A stretch of DNA of 64,000 nt from an uncultured Acetobacteraceae bacterium (GCA_903918315.1 CAIXEA010000155.1:24461-88460), one strand, 5' to 3'. Counted from the first letter of the stretch, positions 24,296 to 35,025 are shown. The notes: a model not told the origin generated them from the sequence alone. Program-made: numbers and translations.

Positions 24296-25870
24296 CTACG
24301 CTGGCCGCAAGTTCCACGGATAGGGGCACGGCCCCTGCAGCATCCCGGTCAACCGTTTGTTGAACACGGTGCGGATATAATATTGGCCGAGCGGGATGGA
24401 TGGCGCCTCCTCCAGCGCCAGGACGCCGATGGCCTTCGCCACAGTGGTCTGGGCGGCCTCATCCGGGGCGGCGAGCCAGTCGTTCACCATCGCTTCCAGC
24501 CTGGGGTTGTCCCACCAGCCGAACCAACCCTGCTTGCCCTGACCGCGCCAAGGGGAGGCAACCGCCGGATTGATCCAGTTCGACGACGATCCGGTGGTAT
24601 GGAAGATGTTCCAGCCCCCTTTGTCCGGGGGCTCCCTCGACGCACGCCGTTGCACCACGGTGCCCCAGTCGGATTCCTGCAGATCGACCGTCATCCCCAT
24701 CGTGCGCAGCAAATCCGCGGTGACCTGACCCAGGGGGCCGATCAGGGGGAAGTCGGTGGGGTTGATGATGACGACCTTCTGGCCGGCATAGCCGGATGCC
24801 GCCAGCAGGCGTTTCGCCTGGGCCATGTCCCCTGGCATCAGCCGATCGCCGGCCTCTTCGGTGGCATAGGGGGTGCCGCAGGGGAAGGCGGTCCGGCAGG
24901 CACGCCATAACGCGGTGTCATCGCCGACCGCGGTGCGCATGTAATCGTCCTGTTTGACCGCCGTCATCACCGCGCGCCGCACGCGCACATCGTTAAACGG
25001 CGGATACAGGCTGTTGAACCGCAAAATGCTGTTCCGCCCCGTGGGGTCGGCGATGATGCTGGTCAGGCTCGGTTCCTTCAACAGCATCGGCAGCAGGTCG
25101 TTGAAGGGCCGTTCCCACCAATCAGCCTCCCCACGCTGCATCGCCGCGGCCGCGGTGGCGGCATCGGGGATCACATTCCATTCCACACGCGGGAAATGCG
25201 CGATTTTCCCACCCGTCGCCCATTCCGGCTTTTCCTGGCGCGGCACGTAGCCATCGAACCGTGCATAGGCGACGCGCGCACCGGACACATAGTCATCCGC
25301 CAGGAAACGGTAGGGACCGGAGCCCACAACGTCCGTGATGGCCTTCATGGCGTCGGTCCGGGCAAAACGCTCCGGCATGATGAACGGGACCGAGGCATCC
25401 GGCTTCGCCAGGGCGTCGAGCAACAATGGAAACGGGCGGGTCAACCGGATTTCCATGGTCCGGTCATCAGGGGCGCTCCATGCCTCGACGATCGCCTCCA
25501 GGATCTGGCCCAGTGGATCGCGTTTGCACCAGCGTTGGATGGACGCAACGCAGTCGGCACCACGCACCGGTGTCCCGTCGTGGAAGATCAGGCCTTCGCG
25601 GAGCCGGATGCGCCAAACGCGCGCGTCGGCGGAAACCGTGTGCCCTTCCGCCATCTGCGGCCTGGGGCGCATATCCGGCCCGGCGGAATAGAGCGTGTCA
25701 TAGACATAGTAGCCATGATTGTTGGTGACCGTCGCCGTGGTCCAAATCGGATCAAGGGACGTCAAATTTGATTGCGGAATGAACCGCAAGGTCGCGGCCT
25801 TCGCCGGCTGCGCGACGGCGGGGGCGGCGAGGGTCGAGGCGGCAGCAACCAGAAAATCACGGCGACGCAT
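24296..25870 (-). CDS. Tat-exported dipeptide/oligopeptide-type ABC substrate-binding protein (copy 1)
   Basis: The 524-residue protein is an SBP_bac_5 (DppA/OppA fold) receptor. ATG 25870 gives a twin-arginine signal, MRRRDFLVAAASTLAAP, so it is exported folded through Tat. Domain marks include LRFIPQSNLTSLDPIWTT, ADCVASIQRW, RVEWNVIPDAATAAAAM and PFNDVRVRRAV. It is clearly paralogous to the protein at 32430-34028; both share the order GSGPYRF/GSGPMRF, RVEW/RIEW and GEADWWE/GEVDWWE. No dppBCDF-like permease or ATPase genes are near. The substrate could be a peptide, nickel or another solute. Confidence 0.85.
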   Translation of the reverse strand: MRRRDFLVAAASTLAAPAVAQPAKAATLRFIPQSNLTSLDPIWTTATVTNNHGYYVYDTLYSAGPDMRPRPQMAEGHTVSADARVWRIRLREGLIFHDGTPVRGADCVASIQRWCKRDPLGQILEAIVEAWSAPDDRTMEIRLTRPFPLLLDALAKPDASVPFIMPERFARTDAMKAITDVVGSGPYRFLADDYVSGARVAYARFDGYVPRQEKPEWATGGKIAHFPRVEWNVIPDAATAAAAMQRGEADWWERPFNDLLPMLLKEPSLTSIIADPTGRNSILRFNSLYPPFNDVRVRRAVMTAVKQDDYMRTAVGDDTALWRACRTAFPCGTPYATEEAGDRLMPGDMAQAKRLLAASGYAGQKVVIINPTDFPLIGPLGQVTADLLRTMGMTVDLQESDWGTVVQRRASREPPDKGGWNIFHTTGSSSNWINPAVASPWRGQGKQGWFGWWDNPRLEAMVNDWLAAPDEAAQTTVAKAIGVLALEEAPSIPLGQYYIRTVFNKRLTGMLQGPCPYPWNLRPA

Positions 25871-25901
25871 GGCGGTTGATCCCTTCGCGGTGTCACGCAT
25901 A

Positions 25902-25967
25902 GAGCAATACCGGTTTAGGTTGAATCGCGCAGCGATCAACAAACCGGTGAAATTGCTCGATCAAACA
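25902..25967. repeat. Dispersed palindromic repeat, copy A
   Basis: GAGCAAT (25902-25908) plus ACCGGTTT (25909-25916) pair with AAACCGGT (25941-25948) and ATTGCTC (25952-25958), a nearly continuous 15-bp stem, with an inner pair GTTGA/TCAAC. The distal part CGATCAAACA (25958-25967) is the exact complement of a 10-mer in copy B (35071-35080). It lies between a binding-protein start and the NUDIX gene end. Confidence 0.6.
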
Positions 25968-25973
25968 TAGCAG

Positions 25974-26003
25974 GAGCCTGTCCGTCTTTAGCCGGACAGA
26001 CTC
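25974..26003 (-). terminator. Hairpin terminator of the gld-NUDIX operon
   Basis: On the plus strand GAG (25974-25976) and CTGTCCG (25978-25984) pair with CGGACAG (25993-25999) and CTC (26001-26003), a 10-bp stem with one mismatch and an 8-base loop. It begins 9 bases after the NUDIX stop. No strong T-run follows. Confidence 0.5.
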
Positions 26004-26012
26004 TAGCGCGAA

Positions 26013-26444
26013 TCAGCCGATGAGGCCGCGCGCGATCTCAATGATCCGATGAGCCTCGGTCCAAAGATTATACGGTGCCAGGTCGTCCATCGAAACCCAT
26101 GCGACTTCGGATACATCCGATCCGGCGACCGCGATGCCGCCTTGGTAGCGAGCCGCGAAGTCCAGGATCGTATAATGAAAGCGCACCCGGCCGGCGCTAT
26201 CGTGCCGGATGGTATCGACATAGGCGCAAAAATGCAGATCGCCGACGGTTAGCCCGGTTTCCTCGTGCAATTCCCGCCGCGCCGCGTCCTGGCAGGTTTC
26301 GCCAACATCCTGGGCGCCGCCAGGGAGGGTCCAACTGCCGACATTCGGCGGTTTGCCGCGCCGGCATAGCAGTACCTCGTTGTCCCGAATGACCACGATG
26401 CCAATCCCGACGATGGGCCGGGGCGGGTATTCCCGATCGGTCAT
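26013..26444 (-). CDS. NUDIX hydrolase
   Basis: The 143-residue enzyme has a complete Nudix box, GX5EX7REUXEEXGU, read as GGAQDVGE ... RRELHEETGL (about residues 46-69), so the Mg2+-binding Glu residues are in place. Nudix hydrolases cleave nucleoside diphosphates linked to other groups; the flanking TLPGG and DTIRHD segments resemble ADP-ribose or dGTP-type house-cleaning enzymes, but the substrate cannot be read. ATG 26444 overlaps the stop of the DUF4340 gene (ATGA), so it is the last gene of the gldA-F-G unit. Confidence 0.86.
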   Translation of the reverse strand: MTDREYPPRPIVGIGIVVIRDNEVLLCRRGKPPNVGSWTLPGGAQDVGETCQDAARRELHEETGLTVGDLHFCAYVDTIRHDSAGRVRFHYTILDFAARYQGGIAVAGSDVSEVAWVSMDDLAPYNLWTEAHRIIEIARGLIG

Positions 26445-27475
26445 GGTTTGGCCGGCGCTTCCGCGGGTTTCTCCGTCGCCTTGAGATCGTCCATCGCCGG
26501 GATAAGGGTCTTGCCCTTCCACGCACCAATTTCGAACAGCCAGGGTGATAGCCGGGCATGCAGCGTCTTGGCTTCGTCGGCGGCTTTGCCGGTGCCGGTG
26601 ATCGTGAAGTTCACCCAAAGGTCCTTGTCAGCCCGGTAGAACACGCCCGTGATCTCCAGCCCATCCGTGGTCGTGAAGACCGAGGAGCCGACGGTCTGAC
26701 CGACGGGATCGCTGACGGCGCGAACATCCTGCAAGGTGAATGATTCATAGCCCCGGGCGATGTCCTCCAGCTTGTAGTCTTCCAGCTTCGGATGCTCCGC
26801 CGGAGTGGTGAGTTCGAGCTTCGCATCCTTGCGGGTGAAGGTCAGGCCAGGGGCGTCGCTGCGTTTGACGACGACCGACTGAATGCGGTCATGCTTGATG
26901 TCAAGGATATCCCGCGGCAACCACATGCCCGGATCGTGGTCCGCCTCCAGCCCGCCATTGGCCAGCCAGGCCTGATTTTCCGCCGGACGGCGGACATAGA
27001 CCTGGTCTTCCACCTTGCCCTGACTGCGGATGCGGCGATGGCCCACGATCACGTCCACGATCGCGGTGCCCTTCGCATCGAGGATACGCAGATGGTTGGC
27101 GTTGGAGTCCGCCTTCGTCGCGTCATCAACCCCCAGGCGGCCGAACTGTGCCGGGTCGGCGGTGCGCGGCTCCGCGAGGCGCAATTCCGTCAGAACCGTC
27201 AGCATGCTGTGCAATTTGGACTCGATCACGGGATAGCCCGCCCGGTCCACGATCCCCCACCGGCCGTCCTTCAGGGCGATGGTCGTGGTCTTTCCCTGGA
27301 ACGTGATCTCGATCCGCGCGGCCTGCTTCAGCGTCGCCGCGAGCCCGGGGAACATCGTTTGACCCACCGCGATCGCGGTCTGCTGGGGTGGTTTGGAGGC
27401 GGTCCCGAAATACCAGCCAGCCCCAAGCGTGGCCGTGCCAAGGCCGACAAGGATCAGAAGCGTGCGTTGGTTCAT
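26441..27475 (-). CDS. DUF4340 domain protein of the GldFG-type ABC transporter
   Basis: The 344-residue protein has one N-terminal membrane anchor (TLLILVGLGTATLGAGWYFG, about residues 5-24) and a large extracytoplasmic beta-rich region with AARIEITFQGK, IALKDGRWGIVDRAGYPV and LAEPRTADPAQFGRLGV, the marks of DUF4340. Such proteins are found next to GldG-like proteins in many phyla and are of unknown function. Overlaps: start with the gldG-like stop and stop with the NUDIX start, 4 bases each. Confidence 0.82.
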   Translation of the reverse strand: MNQRTLLILVGLGTATLGAGWYFGTASKPPQQTAIAVGQTMFPGLAATLKQAARIEITFQGKTTTIALKDGRWGIVDRAGYPVIESKLHSMLTVLTELRLAEPRTADPAQFGRLGVDDATKADSNANHLRILDAKGTAIVDVIVGHRRIRSQGKVEDQVYVRRPAENQAWLANGGLEADHDPGMWLPRDILDIKHDRIQSVVVKRSDAPGLTFTRKDAKLELTTPAEHPKLEDYKLEDIARGYESFTLQDVRAVSDPVGQTVGSSVFTTTDGLEITGVFYRADKDLWVNFTITGTGKAADEAKTLHARLSPWLFEIGAWKGKTLIPAMDDLKATEKPAEAPAKP

Positions 27476-29382
27476 GCCCGGGCCCTCGCGCGGCGGGCGC
27501 GTTGCACCAGCCCCATGCTGATCGCCAGAAGCGTCAGCAGCGCCGGCACGACGACGATGTTGAACAGCCGAAGCTCGGTTTCAAGGCGGGAAATGCCGCG
27601 GTTCAGCTCCAGTTGTACCGCCCGCAGCTTCTGCCGGGTCTCGACGATATCCTTTCGGGCGGCGTCGATGGCGGCCCGTTGCTCTTCGGTGACCATGGCT
27701 TCTTGTTTGGCTTTGTCGCCATCGCCGCTCGTACCCGAACGGAGCGCGCGCATCTGCTTCTCCACCTCTTCGAGATGCTTTTGCAACGCCTGTTCGGTCT
27801 GGCGATACGATGCTTCAGCGTCGCTCTGCATCTGGGCGACCAGGGTGAAGGGATGGTTGGTATCGCCCCGGGCGCGCAGGCCGATGAGCATATCGCCGCC
27901 CGTGAGGGTGCCAATGAGGTTGGCGACGAAAGGCCCGTTATCCGCGAAGGGCGTTGCCGTCGGCTGCCCGAAGAAGTCGGCGATGCGGACCCAGAACCGG
28001 TCAGCCAGGATGTCGGTGTCGGCCACGACCACCAGGTTGGCCGGCGCATCCGTGGCGGCCTTATGGGCCGGGAATGACTCGGCGCGCTTCTCATCCTTGC
28101 CCAGCGGCGGTGGCCCGTCGAAGGCGGATTTCAGGACGCCACGCACGCGCGCCGCGATGACCCGCTGTTTGCCGTCGGGCCGGAAATCGGCCAGCAGTTT
28201 CGCCGGCTCTGGTGTGGCCAGTTTGCCAAGCGGCACCGGGCCGGAGCGGTCGCTGGTCGTGAGCAGTGGTGTGAAGGTGATCGACGCGCCCTCTTTCTTG
28301 CTCAGCGCCCCCGGTGAAGCCACCGTGACCTGCTGCAACGTGGCGGTTGCGGGGTCGTCGGTGTTCAGACCTTCCCGGATGTTGAACCAGGGGACGTAGT
28401 TGACGGCCTGCACCCGCTCGTCGCGGCCCGCCCGGACGCGCCAGGCCCCGGTCAGATCGCCATAGACCTGGGTCGGATCAAACACGATGCCCCAGGCGTC
28501 GAACAACTTCTTCAGATCGGAATGGGTGTCGGTCGTTGGCATCCCGTTCGGGCCGGGCATCTGGGCGGTGGCCTCGCTCCAAGGGTCCACCATCGCCATC
28601 AGGCGGCCACCCCGCATGACGAACTGGTCGATGGCATACAGCGTGTCGTCGGACAGATCCCGCGCCTGTGCGACCAGCAGCACCTGGATGTCGGGGTCGA
28701 TCACCTTGGCGTCGGTCGGGACCGTGCGCAGCGTATTGGTCTGGCGCAACAGGAAGGCGGAGGCATAAGGCTGCCCATCCTGCCCCTGTCCACGCGCCAT
28801 CATCATCGCCTGCCGATCGCCATCCAGTGGCAGGGACGACATGACACCAACGAGGGGGCGCTTGGGATTGGACAGCTCGTAGATCAGTTTGGTCAGGTCG
28901 TATTCCAGAAAGCGCTCGCGCTCCGCCTGGAAGAAGGGAATGGTGCGTTCGTCGTCTTCGAGATTGGAGCCGACAAGGCCGAACCACACTTGCACCCCGC
29001 CGGTATCGACCGGCACACCCTGCAGGCCGAAGGCCATCGCGCGATCTTCGACATCGCTGTAGGGCTCGGGATCGAAGAATTCGAGCTTCACCTTCCCGCC
29101 GGAGATCGAGGCATAGTTCTGCAGCATCTCCTGCACATGGTCCGCGAAGGTGCCGTACGCGGGCACGGTGGCGCCCAGTTTGCGGGAATAGAACAGCCGC
29201 AGCGTTATGGGCTCTTTCAGGGCCGCGAGCACATTTTTGGTGCCCTCCGACAGCGTGTAGATGTGCGACGCGGTCAGATCGATCCGCGTGCTGCTGAGAC
29301 GGGCATCGGCCAGCATATTCAGGCCGATGGCGATACCGGCGGCCGCGATGACCCCGATAATGGAAAACCACAGACGGCGCAT
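27472..29382 (-). CDS. GldG-family periplasmic component of an ABC-2 transporter
   Basis: The 636-residue protein has an N-terminal anchor (about residues 3-22), a GldG/IFT52-like region with IDLTASHIYTLSEGT and VKLEFFDPEPYSD, a long coiled coil (about 520-610, with EVEKQMRALRS and ETRQKLRAVQLELNRGISRLE) and a C-terminal membrane segment. ATG 29382 starts 4 bases after the permease stop; a TTG at 29412 is an alternative. GldFG were named in gliding Bacteroidetes, but the same module occurs in non-gliders. It should act with the permease and ATPase upstream. Confidence 0.85.
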   Translation of the reverse strand: MRRLWFSIIGVIAAAGIAIGLNMLADARLSSTRIDLTASHIYTLSEGTKNVLAALKEPITLRLFYSRKLGATVPAYGTFADHVQEMLQNYASISGGKVKLEFFDPEPYSDVEDRAMAFGLQGVPVDTGGVQVWFGLVGSNLEDDERTIPFFQAERERFLEYDLTKLIYELSNPKRPLVGVMSSLPLDGDRQAMMMARGQGQDGQPYASAFLLRQTNTLRTVPTDAKVIDPDIQVLLVAQARDLSDDTLYAIDQFVMRGGRLMAMVDPWSEATAQMPGPNGMPTTDTHSDLKKLFDAWGIVFDPTQVYGDLTGAWRVRAGRDERVQAVNYVPWFNIREGLNTDDPATATLQQVTVASPGALSKKEGASITFTPLLTTSDRSGPVPLGKLATPEPAKLLADFRPDGKQRVIAARVRGVLKSAFDGPPPLGKDEKRAESFPAHKAATDAPANLVVVADTDILADRFWVRIADFFGQPTATPFADNGPFVANLIGTLTGGDMLIGLRARGDTNHPFTLVAQMQSDAEASYRQTEQALQKHLEEVEKQMRALRSGTSGDGDKAKQEAMVTEEQRAAIDAARKDIVETRQKLRAVQLELNRGISRLETELRLFNIVVVPALLTLLAISMGLVQRARRARARA

Positions 29383-29386
29383 CGGA

Positions 29387-30118
29387 TCAGTCCGCCTTCC
29401 GTTGTTCGACAAGCACCGTGTTCACGAACAGCCAGAACCCGATGAAAGTCGCGAAATAGACAATATCGCGGGCCGCAATGACGCCGCGGGCGAAAGCCTG
29501 GAACCGGTCGATCACCGCCAGGCGGCGCGCGATCTCGGCCAGTACGGGGGTATTTTTCGACAGGAAGTCCGTCACCAGCGGATACGAGGCGACGGTGAAC
29601 AGGAAGCACACCGCCACGGCCAGCACGAAGGCGATGACCTGGTTGCGCGTGACCGCCGACATCGCCGAACCCACCGACAGGAAAGCGCCGGCCACCAGGA
29701 AGGAGCCGAGATAGCCGCAGGCGATGACCCCGTTATCCGGTTGGCCCAGCACGTTGACCGTGATGACGAAGGGGAAGGTCAGCCCCAGTGCGATACCGCA
29801 GAACAACCAGGCGGCCACAAACTTACCAAGCACCGCCTCCCCCTGCGTGATCGGCAGCGTCAGCAGCAGCTCGATCGTGCCAAGCCGCCGCTCCTCGGCC
29901 CAAAGGCGCATGGTGATCGCGGGGATCAGCAGCAGGAACACCCAGGGGATGAAGGTGAAGAACGGGTTCAGGTCGGCTTGCCCGCGCTCGAAGAAATTGC
30001 CGAGGTTGAAGGTCAACGTGCCCTGCATCACGAGGAATATGACGATGAATACGGTGGCGACGGGGGTGGCGAAATAGGCCGCCAGCTCCCTGTCGGCGAT
30101 GGCCAGAATGTTGCGCAT
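29387..30118 (-). CDS. ABC-2 type permease, GldF-like
   Basis: The 243-residue integral membrane protein has six predicted segments, including FIVIFLVMQGTLTFNLG, PWVFLLLIPAITMRLWAEE and VIAFVLAVAVCFLFTV. The RLWAEERRLGTIELLLTLPI segment is typical of ABC-2 permeases of the GldF/NosY type, which carry substrates outwards. It starts two bases after the ATPase gene stop. Confidence 0.88.
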   Translation of the reverse strand: MRNILAIADRELAAYFATPVATVFIVIFLVMQGTLTFNLGNFFERGQADLNPFFTFIPWVFLLLIPAITMRLWAEERRLGTIELLLTLPITQGEAVLGKFVAAWLFCGIALGLTFPFVITVNVLGQPDNGVIACGYLGSFLVAGAFLSVGSAMSAVTRNQVIAFVLAVAVCFLFTVASYPLVTDFLSKNTPVLAEIARRLAVIDRFQAFARGVIAARDIVYFATFIGFWLFVNTVLVEQRKAD

Positions 30119-30120
30119 GG

Positions 30121-30942
30121 TCAGGCGGCGTCCTTATTCGCAACCGTGAGGAGGCGGAACACGTCGTCCAGCTTGCCCGACGGATGCCGCTTTTCGAGCT
30201 CCGCCGGTGTGGCATCGGCCACGATCCGGCCGCGCGCGATCACGATGGCGCGGGTGCAAACGGCATCAACCTCTTCCAGAATATGGGTGGAGATCACGAT
30301 CGCCTTCTCCGGCGCCATCTTCTGGATCAGAGCGCGGACCTCGTGCTTCTGATTGGGGTCGAGCCCGTCGGTCGGCTCGTCCAGCACCAGAACCGGCGGA
30401 TTGTGCAGCAACGCCTGCGCCAGCCCGACGCGGCGTTTGAAACCCTTGGACAGCGTTTCCACCGGCTGCAGCCGCACGCCTTGCAGGCCGGTCAAGTCCA
30501 GCGCATGCGACACCCGATCGCCAAGCTCGCTGCCTGAGTATCCCCGGATTTTGGCGCAAAACCGTAGAAATCCGGTCACTGACATTTCCGGATATGTCGG
30601 CGCGCCCTCCGGCAGGAAGCCCAACGCGCGCCGGGCGGCCACCGAAGCCGTCTGCACGTCATGGCCACAAATTCGGGCGGTGCCGGCGGTGGGCGTCATG
30701 AATCCCGCGAGCATGCGCATGGTCGTGGACTTGCCGGCGCCGTTGGGGCCCAGGAAGCCCAGAACCTCCCCCTTCGCGACGGTGAAAGACACGGTGTCGA
30801 CGGCGGTAAAGGCGCCGAAGCGCTTCGTCAGCCCGGCGATTTCTATCAGGGCCGGCGGGTTGGGTGCCGGCGGGTTCAGTGTTGGTCGCTGTTCGGCAGT
30901 CACGCTGCGCTCCCCACTGGTGATCGGTCGGGCTGCGGGCAT
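30121..30942 (-). CDS. ABC transporter ATPase, GldA-like
   Basis: The 273-residue ATPase has Walker A GPNGAGKS (about residues 64-71), an LSKGFKRR signature in place of LSGGQ (typical for this subgroup) and Walker B VLVLDEPTDGLDPNQ. The N-terminal 30 residues are proline-rich and of low complexity; a GTG at residue 15 is a possible alternative start. It powers the GldF-like permease. It opens the five-gene minus-strand operon, with argG divergent. Confidence 0.9.
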   Translation of the reverse strand: MPAARPITSGERSVTAEQRPTLNPPAPNPPALIEIAGLTKRFGAFTAVDTVSFTVAKGEVLGFLGPNGAGKSTTMRMLAGFMTPTAGTARICGHDVQTASVAARRALGFLPEGAPTYPEMSVTGFLRFCAKIRGYSGSELGDRVSHALDLTGLQGVRLQPVETLSKGFKRRVGLAQALLHNPPVLVLDEPTDGLDPNQKHEVRALIQKMAPEKAIVISTHILEEVDAVCTRAIVIARGRIVADATPAELEKRHPSGKLDDVFRLLTVANKDAA

Positions 30943-31144
30943 AGCGGATATGTGTGGTAATGCAAGCCTCTAAGGATCAGGGCTGACCAAGGTTTAATCT
31001 CGCTGAAAGGATTCCGGTCAGGGCCGCGTCGGGCGGCACGCGCGCGAGGAAATACCGGCCCGCGCGCCTCTTCGCTTGCGCCCCTCGCCGCCCGGCGCTA
31101 CTCCGCCCCACCCGCCGATGCTCCACCTGATGGAAGGCCCCGCC

Positions 31145-32374
<1,230 letters not shown>

Positions 32375-32389
32375 ACCATTCGCACCCAT

Positions 32390-32417
32390 CCCCCCAGCGG
32401 ACGACCCGCTTGGGGGG
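32390..32417. terminator. Strong GC hairpin between argG and the convergent binding-protein gene
   Basis: CCCCCCAGCG (32390-32399) pairs with CGCTTGGGGGG (32407-32417) with a single bulged base and a 7-base loop. It lies 15 bases after the argG stop; GTTTT follows. It probably ends transcription from both sides. Confidence 0.7.
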
Positions 32418-32429
32418 AGCAGCGTTTTG

Positions 32430-34028
32430 CTACCCCTTCGTAACCCCCCAGAACACCGGAAACGGCGCCGGCGTGATTCCGGACAGGGTCTTTCGCCAGG
32501 CCTGCCGATCGCGAAAGAAGCCGAGGGGAATGTAGGTCACGTGGTCCATGGCGGCCTGGTTTAGTTCGGCAACCGCTTTCTGTTCGCCGGCCAGATCGAC
32601 CGCCGCGTACCAGTCCGCGAATTTGTTCTGCACCGCATCCGACTGCGGCCAGCCGAACCAGGCCTTGTCGCCGGTCGCTTCCAATTCGGTATAAGCGGCC
32701 GGATTGGCGCAGGTATCGCCGGGATGGGTGGTATGGAACAGGTGCCAGCCGCCCTCGGACGGCTTGTCCTTTTTGGCACGCCGCTGCGCCAGGGTGCCGA
32801 AATCCATCACATCATATTGCACCGTCATTCCGATCTGCTTGAGCAAATCGGCGGTCAGATCGCTCCAGGCCTTATAGATCGGGTCGTCGTTCACCCCCAT
32901 CAGCACGATCGGTTCGTTGCGATAGCCGGCTTCGGCCAGCAGCTTTTTCGCTTCCTCGATCCGCCGCGGACCCTTCAGTGCTTCACCGCCCTGGTCGCTG
33001 TAGAGCGCTGTGCCGGGGGTGAAGAAACTCGCCGAAATCTGCCACGCCGTCGTATCCTCCCCGAGGCCGGCGGCCATGTAGTCGGTCTGGTTCAGCGCGA
33101 CCTGCAGCGCCCGGCGGGCGCGCACGTCGTTGAACGGCGCATGCAGGTGGTTCACGTGCAATGTACCAAGACGCCCCAGCGGGTTGTTGAAATCCACCGC
33201 CACACCCGGCGTTTTCCCCAGCAACGGCACCAGATCGGCGTTTGCCAGTTCCCACCAGTCGACCTCGCCATTCTGCAACGCGGCCGACGCCGTCGCCGCA
33301 TCGGGCATGATCTTCCATTCGATGCGGTCGAAATGAATATGCTTGCCACCGGCCATCCAGTTGTTCGGCTCGGAACGCGGCTCGTAGCCCACGAAACGCT
33401 CAAACACCGCCAGGGACCCGGTCACGAACTCGTCTTTTTTGAACCGCATCGGGCCGGAGCCGATATGCTCAGATATCTGTTTGAAGGGGTCGGTGGCGGC
33501 GATCCGTTCCGGCATGATGAACAGCGCCGGCTGGCAGCCTTTGCCGAGAGCATACAACAATTTCGGGAATGGCGCATTGAGGCGAAAGCGGAACGTGCGG
33601 TCATCGACGACCTCCACCGCATCCAATTGGCGTTTGATTCGCCCGCCCATCGCATCGCGTGCCATCCAGCGTCTGATGCTGGCGACGACGTCGTTGGCGC
33701 GCACGGGTTCGTTGTCGTGAAACCGCAGGCCGGGCCGCAGGCGAAAGGTCCAGGTTTTGTAGGTGGCATCGACCTCATGCGCTTCCACCATTTGCGGTTG
33801 CGGCTGCAGCCGATCATCGACGCCGTAGAGGGTATCCCAGATCAGCAGGGCGCCGTTGCGCACGACCAGCAGCGTCGTCCAGATCGGATCGAAATTGGCG
33901 AGGTTCTGGCGGGGCACGAATCGCAGCACCTTGTTGTCGGCCGCGTGACCAATCCGGGGGGCGGACAAAACACCGGCGGCGGCCAGGCCGCCGGCGGCGG
34001 AACCCCGCAAAAATCGTCTGCGCTTCAT
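32430..34028 (-). CDS. Tat-exported dipeptide/oligopeptide-type ABC substrate-binding protein (copy 2)
   Basis: The 532-residue receptor of the SBP_bac_5 family has a twin-arginine signal MKRRRFLRGSAAGGLAAAG. It mirrors copy 1: RFVPRQNLANFDPIWTT, a GSGPMRF segment, RIEWKIMPDAATASAAL, GEVDWWE and PFNDVRARRAL. Both copies are orphan receptors, with no permease near, and flank the gld operon and argG. The duplication may be old, since the loops differ a lot. Confidence 0.86.
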   Translation of the reverse strand: MKRRRFLRGSAAGGLAAAGVLSAPRIGHAADNKVLRFVPRQNLANFDPIWTTLLVVRNGALLIWDTLYGVDDRLQPQPQMVEAHEVDATYKTWTFRLRPGLRFHDNEPVRANDVVASIRRWMARDAMGGRIKRQLDAVEVVDDRTFRFRLNAPFPKLLYALGKGCQPALFIMPERIAATDPFKQISEHIGSGPMRFKKDEFVTGSLAVFERFVGYEPRSEPNNWMAGGKHIHFDRIEWKIMPDAATASAALQNGEVDWWELANADLVPLLGKTPGVAVDFNNPLGRLGTLHVNHLHAPFNDVRARRALQVALNQTDYMAAGLGEDTTAWQISASFFTPGTALYSDQGGEALKGPRRIEEAKKLLAEAGYRNEPIVLMGVNDDPIYKAWSDLTADLLKQIGMTVQYDVMDFGTLAQRRAKKDKPSEGGWHLFHTTHPGDTCANPAAYTELEATGDKAWFGWPQSDAVQNKFADWYAAVDLAGEQKAVAELNQAAMDHVTYIPLGFFRDRQAWRKTLSGITPAPFPVFWGVTKG

Positions 34029-34188
34029 GATCGTGATCCTAAACAGAACGAGCCGCGCGATCGCTTAGCGGCGCCTGCCCGGCCTCATGACATGCGCCGC
34101 GGCAGGTCGCAATCGCGGCCCCGAGGCTGGGCGCGCAACTATCGCGGCCAGCGCATTCCTTCTCTACAATCGGCCGCAGGAGGAACCC

Positions 34189-35025
34189 ATGATCAAATTC
34201 GGCATCTCGCTCTTTTTCACCGATTATTCGATGACGCCCGCTGGCCTGGCGGCTGAACTGGAACGGCGCGGCTTCGAATCCGTCTGGTCGGGTGAGCATT
34301 CGCACATTCCGGATGTCCTGAAGACCGCGCCGCCGCCGACCGGTCTCAAGCGACATTATTACGATGTGATGGATCCTTTTGTGACCCTCACCGCCGCGGC
34401 CATGGCCACGACCACGCTGAAAATCGGCACCGGCGTCTGCCTGATCCCGCAGCGGGATGCCATTCAGACGGCTAAGCTGGTGGCGTCGATCGACCAGATT
34501 TCTCAAGGCCGGTTCCTGTTTGGTGTTGGCAATGGATGGAACCAGTCGGAAATCGAGAATCACGGCGCTGACTTCAAGACCCGTCACAAACGGGCCCGGG
34601 AAAGCATTGAGGCGATGAAGGCGATCTGGACCCAGTCCAAGGCCGAATATCATGGCGATATCATCCGATTCGATCCGATGATGACCTGGCCGAAGCCGCG
34701 GCAGACGCCGCACCCGCCGGTGCTTGTCGGCGGTGCCTTTCCATACTCGGCCCGCCGCGCCATCGCCTATGGCAATGGCTGGCTGCCCAGCGGGAACGTG
34801 GTCCAGACGATCCCCGTGTTCCGTCAAATGGCGGCGGAGGCCGGCCGCGATCCAGCCTCGTTGCCGATCACGGTGTGGTATCCGGACCGGGATGCGGCGT
34901 TGATCCGGCAGTATGCTGATCTGGGGGTGGAACGGGTGGTGTTCACCGTGCCCTCGGGCCAGGCTGATATTGTGCTGCCGGCGCTGGATGAGATCGGGGG
35001 CATCATGGCGGCGGTCAACGGTTAG
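34189..35025 (+). CDS. LLM class (luciferase-like) F420-dependent-type oxidoreductase
   Basis: The 278-residue product is a luciferase-like TIM-barrel enzyme. ATG 34189 has AGGAGG about 7 bases upstream. Marks are SVWSGEHSHIP, IGTGVCLIPQRD, SQGRFLFGVGNGW and HPPVLVGGAF, with a KIGTG-type phosphate-binding strand. Proteins of this group are usually annotated as F420-dependent, but many alphaproteobacteria lack F420 and use FMN, so the cofactor is open. It is a single-gene unit; a palindromic repeat begins at its stop codon. Confidence 0.85.
   Translation: MIKFGISLFFTDYSMTPAGLAAELERRGFESVWSGEHSHIPDVLKTAPPPTGLKRHYYDVMDPFVTLTAAAMATTTLKIGTGVCLIPQRDAIQTAKLVASIDQISQGRFLFGVGNGWNQSEIENHGADFKTRHKRARESIEAMKAIWTQSKAEYHGDIIRFDPMMTWPKPRQTPHPPVLVGGAFPYSARRAIAYGNGWLPSGNVVQTIPVFRQMAAEAGRDPASLPITVWYPDRDAALIRQYADLGVERVVFTVPSGQADIVLPALDEIGGIMAAVNG

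Noticed and set aside
32724..34256. Open frame of 510 codons on the plus strand across the second dipeptide-type receptor
   Set aside because: Antisense shadow of a gene with Tat signal and conserved domain; no own motifs.
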